Part shown: piece by piece, positions 36,561 through 51,300 of the stretch
Layout: each line of letters opens with the position of its first letter
Position numbering within the stretch: the stretch's first letter is position 1
The notes under the pieces: model-generated
What the model was told of the DNA's origin: nothing
Database searches by the model: none
The model's input: only the letters and a program-made list of their open reading frames with translations
Assembly (NCBI GenBank): GCA_009760855.2
Contig: WPIO01000010.1
Coordinates: 700,501-764,500, forward strand
Direction: 5' to 3'
DNA from: Cristatella mucedo
Lineage: Eukaryota > Bryozoa > Phylactolaemata > Cristatellidae
DNA length: 64,000 nt
Made by a program: the position numbers and the translations under genes

Positions 36561-39057
36561 CTCGCACTCACGAACAAGGTTCAAGAGTGCATGCAAGAAT
36601 GCATCGAGATATATACCCACTTGCATGGCACGTGTGCATGTTCACAGGTGGTTCTGACGATGGTATAGGAGCAGGACGTGAGCAACTGCACTTATGCTAA
36701 GGAGGAGGCTGTGGAACCCCCATCCACACCCACCCATGCTGCCCCGGCTGTCATTGAGGCAGTAAGAAAATAGTAAGCCTGGGAATATGGTCAAAACACA
36801 AGCTGCAGAGGCAAAGAGAAGATGAAGTTGGTCCCATCCAACAGAGGGCATGGGGGCAGAGGATTGGCTGACAGAGCACTCAGCAGCACGACGACAAACT
36901 CGACACAAACACAATCACAATCAAGAAGCCGACCAGAAGTCAAGGACGCCGGACATGCTGTCAAACGAGCAGCAACTAGAAAGCCAGCCAGGCCACGGAA
37001 AAGGGGAAACATTCACTGGTAGAAAGCCGAGATCTGGTGAGAACAGATGAAAGTAACAGCGACAGGTACCCAAGGCAGCTCAGCCTGTGACGTCGTCGCA
37101 CAAGTATACTGGGTGTATGATACAAATGCATAGCTTTGCCGGCGGCTCGTAAAGCGAAAGCTCTTAATGGGGGGGGGTACGAAATTCGCATTCTGTTCTG
37201 GCCTATGTGAACATTTTGCCACGATGAATGCAAAAACGTCCAAATTCACGAGAGCCGTGCATCCGCACACACAGCAATGAGATGAGGCCGAGCGCTTCAG
37301 TGCAGGTACACACAGTGTATGGTCAATTCAGCCCTTGCTACGGGCTAGCAGTGGTGGCTAAAAAGTATGGTTTTCAACATAAATAAGTTTTCTGTGTAAT
37401 CGCTATGGTTCAGACACGAGGGTGGAGCCACAAGTGCAAAGGAAAAGGGGAGAAGGAACTAGGAAGTGCATTTTTAAGGTCTAGTGCTGAAAAGACCTCA
37501 GACGTGTGGGGAAAAGAGTGCTACGGTGCGCCTGTGAAGGCTGACATTTAGCACAAGCTATGCACACGTTTACGATTAGGCAAACAAACAAATTGGCCAC
37601 AGCCCTCGTCTCATTGAAAAACTGGCACCAAATCAGGCATGTGTCTCACCAAAACCCAGCCAACCCATGTAACATGTAACGATTTACAAAATATGTATGC
37701 CACCTTTGTCATCAAAGGCAAGCACGTTAAACGCCTGGGCAAAACAACTAAGAATATACCTGCATGGAGCCACTAGGTGGAGTTTTGCTAAGAAACAGCT
37801 TAATAGACCTATAATCCATCTATTTCAATAACAGACTAACAATAATGGGTCGACCTATGTGTTGTTGAATAATCCGACACACAGGACTTCTAGTTTCAAA
37901 AGAGTATCATGTATCCTACACTCTCGCCAGATGTTTAATTTGGTGCATGTAACTGTGGAGAGAAGACTAATACTGCTAAAATGGTATTTGGAAATTTTTT
38001 TACTGATTTATCCTAGCTGATAAATCAGGTTCTAAAAATCCTTACAAAAATTATTTGATAACATAAAATTCCGGGTATAAGTGGTTCAAGTTTATTTGGC
38101 AGCTGACGTATTTGCATAAGCCGAATTTCAGATAGATCGATTGCATTGAAACCGAAACACGACTGTTAAAACACAACCAATTCGATTTCTTCCATGCACT
38201 TTTGTGCTAGGTTGCTCATTCGAAAGAATAGCATACCCAGGAGTCTCCCACCTATAAGAATTATTTATTTAAGGTAACATTGTTTACAGGCGATGTTCAG
38301 ATTAATTTAGCCAATTTAATATTTAAGCCTGCAAACGTACACTGCCAATAAAACATTTGCAGTTGTGTTAATGGAGGCCGGAAAATAGGTTTTTGCAAGA
38401 CCGAATAACTATGCAAAAAGGCCAGCACAATTTTTTATATTTAAGCTGACATGAAGCAATTTGCATTGCCTATCTAACCACTGCATTTCTCAGCATTTCA
38501 AGGCTTTGATGACCGAGCAGGTACCATGGAGCTAGTGCAAGCATGCTGCTTGTGAGTATCCGTACACACCGGCTGCTTGTCAATTGTTAGGTTGTATGAG
38601 TATGTGAGCGTACATAGGTACACTGGTGGCTGGAGATGCAAGCGATGCAGTATAAAGCACTAACACATATCCCTCATGAATAGCTATCACAGTGGCCTTG
38701 TGAATCGTACATTATTTCCACTCGAATGTCCTTGGCCAAACAATGGTTCTCTCACTTTGCTCAAGCAGGCCAAACGGACGGTCGGTGGCCATGATCACCC
38801 GGACAACGAGTGAGCAATCAACGAGTGTCTATAATAGGCTTGCAATACACCCCACGAGTTACCGAGCAGCCGTCTCACTAATTAGCTAAGTAAGACCAAG
38901 TTACAAGCATGGGCACAGGGCCTGCCCAGAACACATGGTGGCACTGGTTTTGGAATATGCTGAAAGTTTGAAACGAATTACCACGAACTTGATATTAGAT
39001 ATGCGAAAGGCAGCCACAGTAGGCAGGGCAGTAGCAAGGATGTAGTACAACTATTAG
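36561..39057. other. Intergenic and probable 3' UTR side of ASPSCR1
   Basis: No gene supported. Chance frames near 36640-37270 have no known motif. A G7 run lies near 37169. The right part would hold the ASPSCR1 3' UTR; plus-strand TTTATT occurrences at about 38264 and 38095 are candidate poly(A) signals on the - strand. Confidence 0.4.
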
Positions 39058-39238
39058 CTACTGACCAGGTTTGTACCACTTGGGAATTGTATTCCTCTGA
39101 CCCATAGCTGAATGCTGTGGCCTCTCTTTAACCTCCTGAGCATTAGCAGCAGCAGCAGCTGGTGCATCTGCCACAGTCTGGCGTAGGGCGGCATCGAACG
39201 TATGTTGCACTATATCGGCAGGAGCCGGTGGGGGCATG
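39058..39238 (-). CDS. ASPSCR1: ASPSCR1 last coding exon
   Basis: Acceptor CATCTCTTTCAG. Encodes MPPPAPADIVQHTFDAALRQ, an Ala-rich linker and QHSAMGQRNTIPKWYKPGQ, then TAG at 39058-39060. The IPKW(Y/L)K end matches the PKWLKLP end of vertebrate TUG. Confidence 0.93.
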
Positions 39239-39324
39239 CTGAAAGAGATGGACACTGACCGGGTTAATGATGAAGCACAACGATCAGTCAGTCACAAGAA
39301 CATTTAAGAGGCAAACAAGCACTA

Positions 39325-39397
<73 letters not shown>

Positions 39398-42300
39398 CAT
39401 AGGACATTGTAACAGCACACGGCAATAACGTTACTTTCACGGGCAACAGCCATGATGAGGGGTATGTAATACAAGCGATTGCTAGATAGCCCATATTCAA
39501 TCCTTCATATGCACCTTTCAAGCCCGCAAGGTAACGAGCAAAAAACTGTTCGTATAACTTTTATCAGGTTCTTCGACAAGCCTAAGCTAGCCAAGAGTTT
39601 CAGTGAGACTGACAAAAAAATTGATCATGCAACAGCCATGCTGCAGGTTGATAGCCAAGCTGCTGCTGCATCACCAAAACAAACAAAAACAAGAAAACGT
39701 AATTGGCACAGCCAGGTAGAAACTAAACACTCGAATTTACCTAGCGTTGGCACTGCTGTCAGCAAGACGACGGTCACTCTTATAAGCCAATAAACTTTCG
39801 TGAGGCCTCAGACCTGGAAGAAGGGGATTATTAACACTTTGTATGCATCCTAAAAAAAATGCTCTGCTAGACGCCAACGTAAGGACCATACCTGAGAGCA
39901 TATCAGTGGTACCAATGTACACGCGTGATGTGGGGACAAGACACGCCTACAACAGCCGTGGGAAGGATTTACTAATGACCGATCATTATCAGCACAGCAC
40001 AAAAGCCAGCAGAGGGGACCATCGTGTTTTTTTAAGGCAGTAGCACAAACGAGCGATTGATCAAAGTGGGCTAGAAGGCCGAGCCTGGCCGAAGATAGCA
40101 CAGCTACCAGAGTAATTGCATCACACATATACTGGATGAAAGTAGAACGGCTGTATGCAGGGGTTTATATTGCAAGAAAAGCATACCAACCTGAACCAAA
40201 GTGTTTGTATCGACATCCAGAATAACTTTCGGTGGTGCAGTATCTAAAAAATCAGAACGATGCATAAATAGTTACAGAATAATGAACAGACTGCCAAGGC
40301 AGGTATACAATATTCCCAAAATTACTCTGAATTCCAAAATTGCTGGTCAGAGAACAGCATTACACACTACAGTGTTAGACAATAAGTACTGTGAAAGTGT
40401 TTAGCAAGGACATTTATTTGCACAATATTATGAATGTTGTACATTGATCCATTCATACGGCTTGCAAAATCCCTCTTTAACTGCCTGTTTGATACTAAAA
40501 AAAAAATCGATTAAAAGTTATACTTGCGAGCAGTAGCTTGGTTACTTTCGTCCAAAGGCCAAGGAAGCTCATTAAACTGCGCAGCCAGGCCAGCAAGTTA
40601 CGAAACAATGCCAAAGAAACCAATCTGCAAGACGTCTTTAAAAAGCCTCCCGGTGTGTCTCACTACCATCCCCCAACCCACCCAGGACACATGTTCAACA
40701 TTCATTTGGGGCACCATGGTATGGCAAAGCTGCTTCAGCCAAAGTAGCTGCAAAGGCAGCCCTGGCAGGTATTGGTTAAACACTTTTTTTGAGCATTATG
40801 CCGAATTTCCGCCCCAAAAAAGCATGTAGCTCCACCCATAACTGTATTCACAATACACAAATCGCAGCTTGGACTGTGGGTTGATAACGTTCCCAATAAA
40901 AAAGTTCTCAGACAGAACCAATTTTTAGCTTCCCTGGGCATCTACTCCCATCCGGACATCTCAAGACAAGTTACACGTCTTTCTCTTTTTACGTGGAGAT
41001 TTTGGTAAAGCAAGCTTTAGCTCTGTGGGCCCCGTGCTGAAAACCTGTTTCCCCAATTCTTGAGCAATGCTAATATCTTTTCCGTTACTATCAACTCTGG
41101 CATTTTTCAATAGGCCATAAAGCTACATTTATAATATTTCTTTGCCCGTCGTCCTTTCTAAGTTATGCATCGTGCATTCCACCACTTTTTTCTTTGTTGC
41201 CTGAGATGATGGCAGTCGACAACCAAATGCAAGTGGTGACTCCATGTTTTGGGTCGACCCCTCTGTCTGACTACTACATGTGAAGCATGTTTGCTGTACT
41301 ACTTACATCCTTCCCACAAAGGACGGTCGCCACATACACTCCTGCCCACCTCACAGCTTTATCGTCCAGTATTGTTGCACCTGCTGTGCTATTTATTGCA
41401 TTCGCTATTCGTGTCCGATTTCACCGCCTTAATATATGCGATCTCCTAGTGAAACACCAGAGCAGTTTGCTGCTTAAGTTCGTTAAGCCTAACGTCACAT
41501 CTGCATTAAAGTAGAAGCTACCATCCAGCACCACATGCAACAGAAGGCAACCAATGTCATGAGTATGCTACAGAAAGCTCTTTGGTGTAACACCCTCTGG
41601 ACTTTTTGGCTACGAAGAGCAATAGCTGGAGATTATCAGCATTTACCATACAAGTAAATACTTATTGCAAGAACTCAGCTGGAGACCGAGTCCCTTTCCA
41701 TATATGGGGTACTTGTAGCATTGATGAATTGTAAAATGACTACCCTTTAGGATACAGAAGCAACATATCTATCCGTGGGTCATCCGAACAAAGGCATTTC
41801 CTGGTGATTGAAGTACAGCATGTACATAACAATCAACAAACAAGTATTAGTTTTTAAATTTCCATATGCAGCTGTCTACTAATTTTGTTAACACTAGCCA
41901 CGGCTAACAGAATTGCTAACACCAGCTGTTTTGCTTACAGAAGCAGTCCAAATCTATACATTGATGACATCAAAGCTGGTGATAAGCACAGGTCATTGTA
42001 GTAGGTGTGCATATAATGTCCATTCAATCATTTACACTGTATATGAACCATTTGAATACCGAATGAACGCCACAGAGCAAGGCAGCATTTTACAAGAGCT
42101 GTAAATCTTGCCATTCCCAGTACTTACACAGATAGAAACTGGCATTATTGTCCAACAGCAGCAACGTAACGAAAAGCTTCATGTCATGCACTAAAAAGAC
42201 AAAAATACATAAGATATCTAGCCTAAGTAAGTTTTATTAAAGAGAGCCGCAGTGAGTACAGTCTGCTGGATGAGTGCTTAGAGTCACGAATGATTCCCCC

Positions 42301-45300
42301 ACACTATGGCTATCCCTCAGACAATCAACGTGAAATGCAGTGCCATTGTAAGAATCACGGCAAACAGACCAATATAGTAGTGCCTTACAAATTCAACACT
42401 CGACCTCTGAAGTAAGTGAATGGTGGGAATGAATATACAGGCTAACTTAATACTCAGGTCACAAGGCCCTGAAATTAATCATAATTGCTCTTGCATGGCT
42501 AAACAAATAAGGGACGACTTACTAGACACATTATGTACTGAATTTCGTGCACAGACTGACTCTTTTTCTCTTGTGCCTCATGTGCATGATCCCACTCACA
42601 ACATGGGTCACACATTTGACCAAATATTCTCCTACGAATGTATGCTACTCTCCCTATTATTACCGAATTCTGTTCACCTGATCATATATCATTCTCGTTC
42701 AATCTACAGTGTGCCCCATCTGCATCAAAAATTACCTGTGAATCGCGGAATCTCAAGAACCTTGACATCGATGCTGTCCGAGGAAAAATATCTTCTTCAC
42801 CCTTGCTGCTCAATCCCTCTTGCAACCTGTCATCACTGATAGACTGCTACAACACGACGCTTGCAGAATTGCTTATATGCTTAGTGAGTTTTCACCTTTG
42901 ATTAAGTGCAATGTTGGCCCTCGCCCAGACGGCCTACGGTTTACCGCAGAAATTAAACTAGCTAGATCTACTTATTCCTTAGCTTAGTGATCACTGTGGT
43001 GATCTAGTCAATCGCATCTCCGGCTTCTTTGTGAGCAAGATAGACAAGATCAGACAGTCTATCCCAAAGGTTGCAGCATCCCCTCTGGACTCCTGTCCCT
43101 CAAATACATAACACAGGACTCCTGTCCCTCGATTCCGTGGTGGCTACCCAGACGTCTCTATTCAAGGAGGCCACGAGTGACCTTATCCTGAAATTCATCT
43201 CCCAGTCAAAGAAGACTACTAGTCCTCTAGACACTATTTCCACTGTCCTACTTCTAGGATACTTAGATCTGCTGCTGCCATGCATAATTAACATAATAAA
43301 CATGTCATTAGTCTCAGGTCATGTCTTTGCACCTTCCAAATAGGCTGTTGTGAGGCCACCAATTAGGAAAGCAACGGTAGACCAAGAGGACTTAAGTCCA
43401 GTCTCTCTCCTCCAGGTCCTATTAAAGATACTGGAACGAGTTGTAGCAGACCAACTGAACTCTTTTATTGAGACCTCGAACCTAGCAAGTAAGTTCTAGT
43501 CTGGGTTTAGAGCTAATCACTCAATAGCGTCAGCATTGCTTAGGGTCAGTAATGACCGCCTCAGGAATGCCGACTTGGGTAAAGTCTCTACGCTTGTTCT
43601 GCTTGATCTTTCGGCAGCTTTCGATACTATTGATCACCAAGTCTGTCTTGAGTGGCTGCCATCTTGCCTGGGCATCACTAGCACTGCAATGCAATGGTAC
43701 AGGTTCTATCTCAGAGGGAGAATCCAGAGTAGTGATGTGAATGGACAAAGATCATCCAAGAAACACTCAAGTACGGGGTACCTCAGGGCTCGGTCCACTT
43801 CTTTTCACAGTTTATACTCTCCCTCTTGCGGATGTGATCGCCAAGCACAATCTAGGCTTTCCCTTCTATGCAGATGACACTCAGTTGTACCTTTGCTTTG
43901 ATCCCTCCCAGCCCTCAAGCATGTCGAATTCTCTACACACCCTTGCTGCATGTATTAATGACATCTGTAAATGGATGCAGCAGACTTTCTTAATTTGAAT
44001 GACGACAAAACCAAATTACTAGTTATGGGCAAACCAAGTGCCATTCAGAAATTGGAAAACCTACTGCTCAAAATCGGCTCCGACAGCATACCTCCTGCTG
44101 AATCTGCATGTAATCTAGGTGTTCTGTTCCAAAGTGACCTTTCCTTAGACGACCAAATCAGCTCCACAGTCAAGTTTGCCTTCTTTCAGTTGCATGCTGC
44201 TCAGATTCGGGCTAGCGTAGAACGTGATACTACATCGAAACTGGTCCACACATTTGCGACTTCCCATCTCGACTTCTACAACTCACTGCTTGCTGGTCTA
44301 CCGGCCAGTGCAATCAGGTGCTTGCAGCTGGTGCAAAACTCTGCAACTAGGCTAGTCTGTCGTGAGCATTGCAGTTGCCACACCACAGCACTTCTCGCCG
44401 ACCTGCACTGGCTCCCAATCAAACAGCGAATAGACTTCAAGGCTCTGTCACTTAGTTTTAGGTCCGTTCAGTATCTGGCTCCAGCCTATTTATCAGAACT
44501 ACTCCCCCACCAGGCCAAGAATCGTTCAACCCACTGCCCTGACTCGAATCGTTTAGCGATACCTTGCACGAGCCTCAAAACCTTTGAAGACAGTGCCTTT
44601 AGTTCACATGCTCCCAAGCATGGAACTCATTACCGACACGTCACAACATCCCCTGATATGACAACATTTAAAAAGAAGCTTAAAACATGCCTATTTACTA
44701 CGGCATTTGATGGGTCTTTGCAATTCGTCTTTCGTGTGCATATGCCAGCTTATGCTGAGTCTGCTACTTGCAGATGTTACCACCAATTATTTGGCAATTC
44801 TTTCTATACAACATCTGTTAAGTGCCTAAAAAGAGATTCAGTTTTCTGGGGATGTTATACAAATATATTATTATTATTATTATGGGAGAATTCATTGTAA
44901 TGCTAGGACAGCAGCAGCACGGCCCATAACGTTTGCTCTGCCAGCTCATTCCACCATTCACGTAGGCTTCCAAAATGTGCTGCCAAGTAGTTCCGACTAC
45001 ACAGTGGCCAATTCATCAGACAATCTAGATTCGATTGCATCTGCTCATCACCCTGGCATCAACTCTTTGCATTCAGAAAAGGTGCTATTTGGTCCATCTA
45101 GTCTAGGCCAGCATTTGCTTAGGCCTGTAATCTGTGTAAAACCAAACAAAGGTGGTAGCCACCCAGCATGATGAAGGCCATACCGATGGCTTCACCCATT
45201 TGCCAAATGGCACCAACCACGGCATAGCCGAGCAGCCATCTTAATTTAAGCTAATTCTCTAGCACCAAGGTTCAGAGAAGGCAGGCCAGAATTAGCCAAT

Positions 45301-48300
45301 AATAATATGAACCCGGGTTGTGGGCAAGAAACGGTTACAAAAAAGACTAGCTGATTTAACAGCCTCATTTATATAGCCGAAGAAAAGCCTTAACAGCTAT
45401 CACCATCGCTTGCAGTTGGCAATACAGGATCGCCCACAGAAGGACTCCAACCCATGACCTGGCTAGTGAAGAACGAGCACCTTACCCCTGAGCTAAGACC
45501 TAAAGGGTATGGCTGCTGACTTACAGATGAAATACACAAGTAAGATGGGTTATTTAGCATGCTTTTTAAACACTCAAGGCTTATATCATGTAAAAAACCA
45601 TTTGCAGCTGATTTATTTTAGCATTAACCCTACGAACTGGATACGACCACTACTAACCAGGGATGGCTGCACACAAGTTGTTCAAGCCTCTCCTAACAGA
45701 TTCACAAACGACGACATCATGAGCACTCTGAGTGAGGTCTGTTGGCTACTATATATGCACCAAAATGCACTTAGGTTTGAGTGCACAATAAAAAACTCTC
45801 TAGGGTAACACCCACCCCGTGTCTTTGTCGAGCTACAGGATGAGATACAGAAAAAAGCATGCATGCATGCTGCCTGTCTAGCTAGGGTAAAGACATGATG
45901 ACTGCATAAAACCTGGCATGCTTGTAAGCTTATAACCTGTAAGATAAGGGCAAGGATATTTTTTTAGGACAGTTTTCATTTAGCTTTGATAAATTAACTC
46001 AATCTCTTTCTAGGCACTTTAGATGTGCTGCAACGGAAGCTCGATCTAATGGTTAGTGGTGGCATGCTCAATCAACAACAAGAATAACATGGTTAAGGCT
46101 GACAGGTACAGGGTCAGCGTGCAAGTGTGGTTAGTGGAAGCTTGCACAATATCAGTATGCATAAGCACATAAAGAACGAATCACAAGGACCCACTAAATG
46201 CTGTCATAAAGAGGTGCATTTTTAGTCTCTTTTTAAATGTGGTCAAGTCAGGAGATGTGACGGAAGTCGGGAGTGAGTTCCAGGCTTTGGGAGCATACGA
46301 ACTAAAGGCATGGCCTCCAAAGGAATTGAGGTTTGTACGAGGTATAGGTAAACAGTTGTATTCCAAAAAGCAGGTGGTACGATGCTTAGCCTGGTGGGGG
46401 AGTAGATCTTATAGATAGCCTGGAGGCAAAGAATGAAGGGACCTGAAAGTGAGTGACAAAACTTTGAAGTCGATGCGTTGCTTGACTGGGAGCCAGTGCA
46501 GGTCGGTGAGAAGTGGTAGGATGTGGCAACTGCACCTCTCACGACAGACAAACCTAGCTGCAGAGTTTGCACAAGCTGTAAGTGCCTGATTGCACAGGCC
46601 GGTAGACCAGCAAGCAGTGAGTTACAGAAGTCAATATTGGATGTCACAAATGCATGGACCAATTTAGATGTGGTTTCCCAGTCTAAACAAGCCCGAATTT
46701 TAGCAATGTGTAGTTAAAAGAAGGCAGACCTGACTGTCGAGCTGATATGGTCGTCTAACGAAAGGTCACTTTGGAACCGACACCAAGATTTCGTGCAGAT
46801 TCGACAGGAGATATGCTGGCACAGTCGATTTTGAGCATTAGCCTTTCCAATTACTGAATCACACTTGGTTTGCACATAGCTACTAAATTGGTTTAATCCT
46901 CATTCGATTTAAGGAAATTGCATACGTCATCAATACATTCAGCAAGGGAGTTGAGAGAATTCTATGTGCTGGAGGGCTGGGAAGGATCAAAGCAAAGGTA
47001 CAACTGAGTGTCATCTGCATAGAAGTGAAAGCCTAGATTAAGCCTGGCAATCACATCGGCAAGAGGGTGAGTATAAACTGTGAAAAGAACACGACCAAGC
47101 ACAGATCCCTGAGGTTTAGGATCAGCTGAGCATTCAAGAAGGACTTTGTGATCGATAGGACCAAGAGCTGCCGAAAGATCGAGCAAAACAAGCAGAGATA
47201 CTCTACCTATGTGTGCATTCCTAAATGGGTCGTTGTACACCCGAAGCAATTCTGACCCTGTGTAGTGATTAGCTCTAAAACCAGACTGGAACTTACTAGC
47301 AAGGTTTGAAGTTTCAATATATGAGTTCAGCTAGTCTGCTACGACTCGTTCCAGTGTCTTTGATAGGAATGGTAGAAGGAAGACTGGGCGGAAGTGGCTC
47401 AAGTAATCTTGATCTAGTGTTTATTTCTTGAGTAATGGCCTGACTAAAACTTTCTCGAAAGGGGCTGGGACATGCCCCAAGGCTCGGGACATATTTATGA
47501 TGTTAGTTATGCATGGCAGGAGCAGATTAATTCATCGTGGAAGCAGGATATTGGGAATAGGGTCTCAATGATTAGTTCTCATATCCGATTGGGATATGAA
47601 CTTCAGGATAAGGTCACTAGAAGCCTCCTTGAATGTAGACATTGAGGTGCTGCATGGACTTAACAGAAATGATTCCAGGGGGGATGCAGCCATCTTGTCA
47701 CGGGGATGCAGCCATCAGGGATGGACACACTGATCTTGTCTACCTTGTTGACAAAAAAGCTAGAGAAGCGATCACAGGGATCCCTGGGTAAGGAAGCTAA
47801 ACCGGGAGCGGTTGAGGAGATGGTTGATTATCGACATCAGCATTTTTGGATTGTGCAGCTGTGATTCAACAATGTTTTTATAGAAGCTAGACTTGGCCTT
47901 TGCTAGGATCGATTGGTACGATCTACAGTAGCCCTCGCATGCCTGTGGATAGACAGTCAGTCCTGATCTTGCGTATGCTTTTTCAGTCTACCAGCAAGAA
48001 TTAACAATGAGCAGGTGAGCATGTACTAAAGAACATAAACTACGACCATTGCCACTAAAAGGGACACAGAACAAAAGGTATTTGAGTGTCTTTGCTTGCT
48101 ACACTTGAGCCTTGCCAAGAGCAATGCTACACTTCGTCGTAAAAAATCCTCACCGAAGTATGGCAGCAGCTGATGTGGCTGTAAAATCGTGCAGATAATA
48201 ATAATAATAATGCACTTGATAAAGCCCTCTCAGAGAACTCAATCTCTTTCTAGGCGCTTTACTAAGAGGACTTCTAAAATTCCAGGCATAATGCAGTTGC

Positions 48301-51300
48301 AGCACGAGAACATATTTATTGACAGTCCAAAACAAACTCGTGTTTTTTTATAATGGTAATAAAAATGATATATTTGGATAGCACCTTCCGAGAGTACTAA
48401 ATCTCTTTCTAGACACTTTACACAAGCTGTAAATGAAGCATGGCAATGTGGTTGATGATAGCATGCACAGTGTCAGTGTTTCTGGTTTACCCACCAAATT
48501 CCATGACATCGCACAGTGTTTTCTTATGCTACGGCATCCAACAGTCCGGACCATCAGAGGCCATTGCATTATAACACGTTAGCACAACGTTAACACACAA
48601 TAGCATAAAATTTGGTGAGTAAACTGGTACAATATTTTCTCTAGTAAGCAATCAAAACCAGATGCCAATTGTGCCTTCGATGGGCAATTGCTACATGGAT
48701 CATGTGACATTCGATTACATCCCAATGGAGAAATTTGCATGCCACAGCTGAGCAAAGACCTCGGCTGATAATGGCATTTTGATTTTAGTCCAAGAACAAC
48801 CACGTGAACTATAAAAAGTTTACCGGCAGCAGAGGGAAGAACAAACATCACTTTCACACTAGTTAATCAACAGACGTAAATTCCCGGAGTCCACTACAGC
48901 TACAAAACCTTAAAAATGCGTTCTAAGTGAGACCGGGTCCTGGTACTCCTGATACTACACTCCCCCCAACTTTAACGTCGCCTGACGGCATTCGTCGTGG
49001 CATGTTTAATTGATGCACTGTTTCACACACCCTATTCAACGAATATTGAATATGGTAAACTTCAATTTAAGCAGTATTAACACATTTTTGCCAGTTCCCT
49101 TCGATCGAGTAGGTGTAGTACCTAGAAGATTGGAGGTGGCATAAGTTATGCTTTTCATAAAGGAAAGATATAAAATTGGCAACTTGAAGTGCATAACTCT
49201 GAAGAATGGTCGTTTTACTCAGCCTAAGCCCTGTCACGAGAAAAAATGTCCTCAAACCACTTTTCACAGAAGCAGATCTCTTCTTAAAGGCTTTCATTTT
49301 ATGGGTAAGTCATCCCAATCGTTTGTCAGCTTAGATGGCCAACACTGCTTCCTTGTTTCGATTGCACCAAGTTACAACTGCTTCTTAATATTAAAGCACT
49401 AATATTGCTCGGCAATCACAAGTGCTCTTACAATACATCAAGTGTATAGCTAGCTTGCCAAACGCAATACCAAAACTTTTCCTTTCGTGAAGGCAGAGGC
49501 CTCTGATAGCTTTGCCTATATCTCAGCCCAAGTTAGCTACTCGAGCACACTCCCAATTAGGCAACAAAGGGCATTCACTTAAACTAGCTCTCTGGGAAAT
49601 ACGACTGAGCAGACATAGCCTTTGGCATTTGATACTTGTGCCATTCTTTTGCAAAGTTCACAAACATTGATTAAACGCCATGTTTATAGGTATTTTCAAT
49701 TTCAGCAAGGTATTTCAAGTATAGTAAGCTTCTCTTGCTCCTGATTTCGGAGGAACTACTTGCTTAGTGCAGATTAATAATGGAATTAGCATGTTAGCTA
49801 CAACCTCATAACCATCAGAATTGTCCCCCTTTCTAGCACACACTTTAACTTTTGAGGGCACCTGTATATAAATCACTAACACAGCCATTGGCCATGACTA
49901 CAGCAACGATTGCAACAAGATCTAAACATGGCCACACGTATGGATAGGCACATGGATATGCTATAAATAACTATAGAATAACTCAGAAAAAAGGTAGCCA
50001 AACTGAGCAGAAACAGCATAAGTCATGACAATGCCGACGTCAAATTGAAGAGTCGAATGGTGCCGCCGGCTACAGATACAGGTCAGCAGCAACCAAGTTC
50101 TTTCAAGATCGGAACTTTAAAGTCGACAAAGCAAGCAACACTTGCATAGTATGTTGCAAAATAATGCACTATGGAATGTAATGCATATGAATACAAAAGA
50201 GCTTACTCGAACCTTTAATGAACAAATGAAAAAGTCATCGCAAGACTAGTCCCCAAGACATTTGGGCTCAATTTTTGGAGTAATCAGTTTTTAATGACAA
50301 ACGTACAGCAAGACATGACACCGGGAAACCGGCATCACTGGACTGTATTATAAGTGGGAGTGCATCTCTATAGTTACCAAACTCGTCCCCAACCATATGG
50401 TTATTATGCAGAACTAGAATACCACCAGTGGATTTTCAGTTAGTGAATCAGTAAATCAGACGGCGTGTCCGGGCATGACACTGGTAAGTCATGTAACTAA
50501 GATGAAAGCTGGACCAGGCCAAGGGTCCCAGTCAGAGCTACTGCTGATTAAGCCAGGTCAGATGTCACAAACTGAATGGCCACTCTTACTGAGGCTGCTC
50601 AATTAACACCAAGTACAACCAGCAAAAAGTTACTATCAACCAATGCCCAATTAATAACGAGTGAAGCATGACATAGCATCCCTCGATTGGACTTACACTG
50701 ATTAGCATTGCTCTACTAGTCAGGTAAATTCTCTCACCTGTCTCCTGGGATTGGAACTTGGCTTGCACAACAATGCCATCGGGAAAACAGAAACGAATGA
50801 CTGCCGTATTATATTTTGAAACCTTTTTGGCTCTGATAGCATCTCTCTGAGCTTGTGTTTGCAAAGGCATCTCTTCAATTTGATATCTGAAAAAATCACA
50901 CACAAAGAGAAAGTGCACCAGCAGTGTCATAGCAACATGTATAATGCTGCCACAATTGAAACCACCAGCTCTTGAAGTAACTCCACCAATGGCTTTGCAA
51001 ACTTAGGCTCACAAGAACAAGTACAAAGCTCCCTTTACAATCTGAGATCAAGCCTTACTAGAGGTCTGATTTATCAGTCCTCCAACAGGAACTAATACTG
51101 GGGACAACCCACAATCGATTAATAATCAATAGTCTGATGCCCAGCAGGATCACACTATCTAGCTGACAAGAATTAGCCTCAGTCTATATCTTGCCCTTGG
51201 CACGTGAGTGACATGGCCATAGTCTTTGAGAGTGGTATGCAAGGTTCAAGTGTTCAAGTGCTTAACTTTCCTTTAAATTACGAGTGACGATAAGAAGCTG

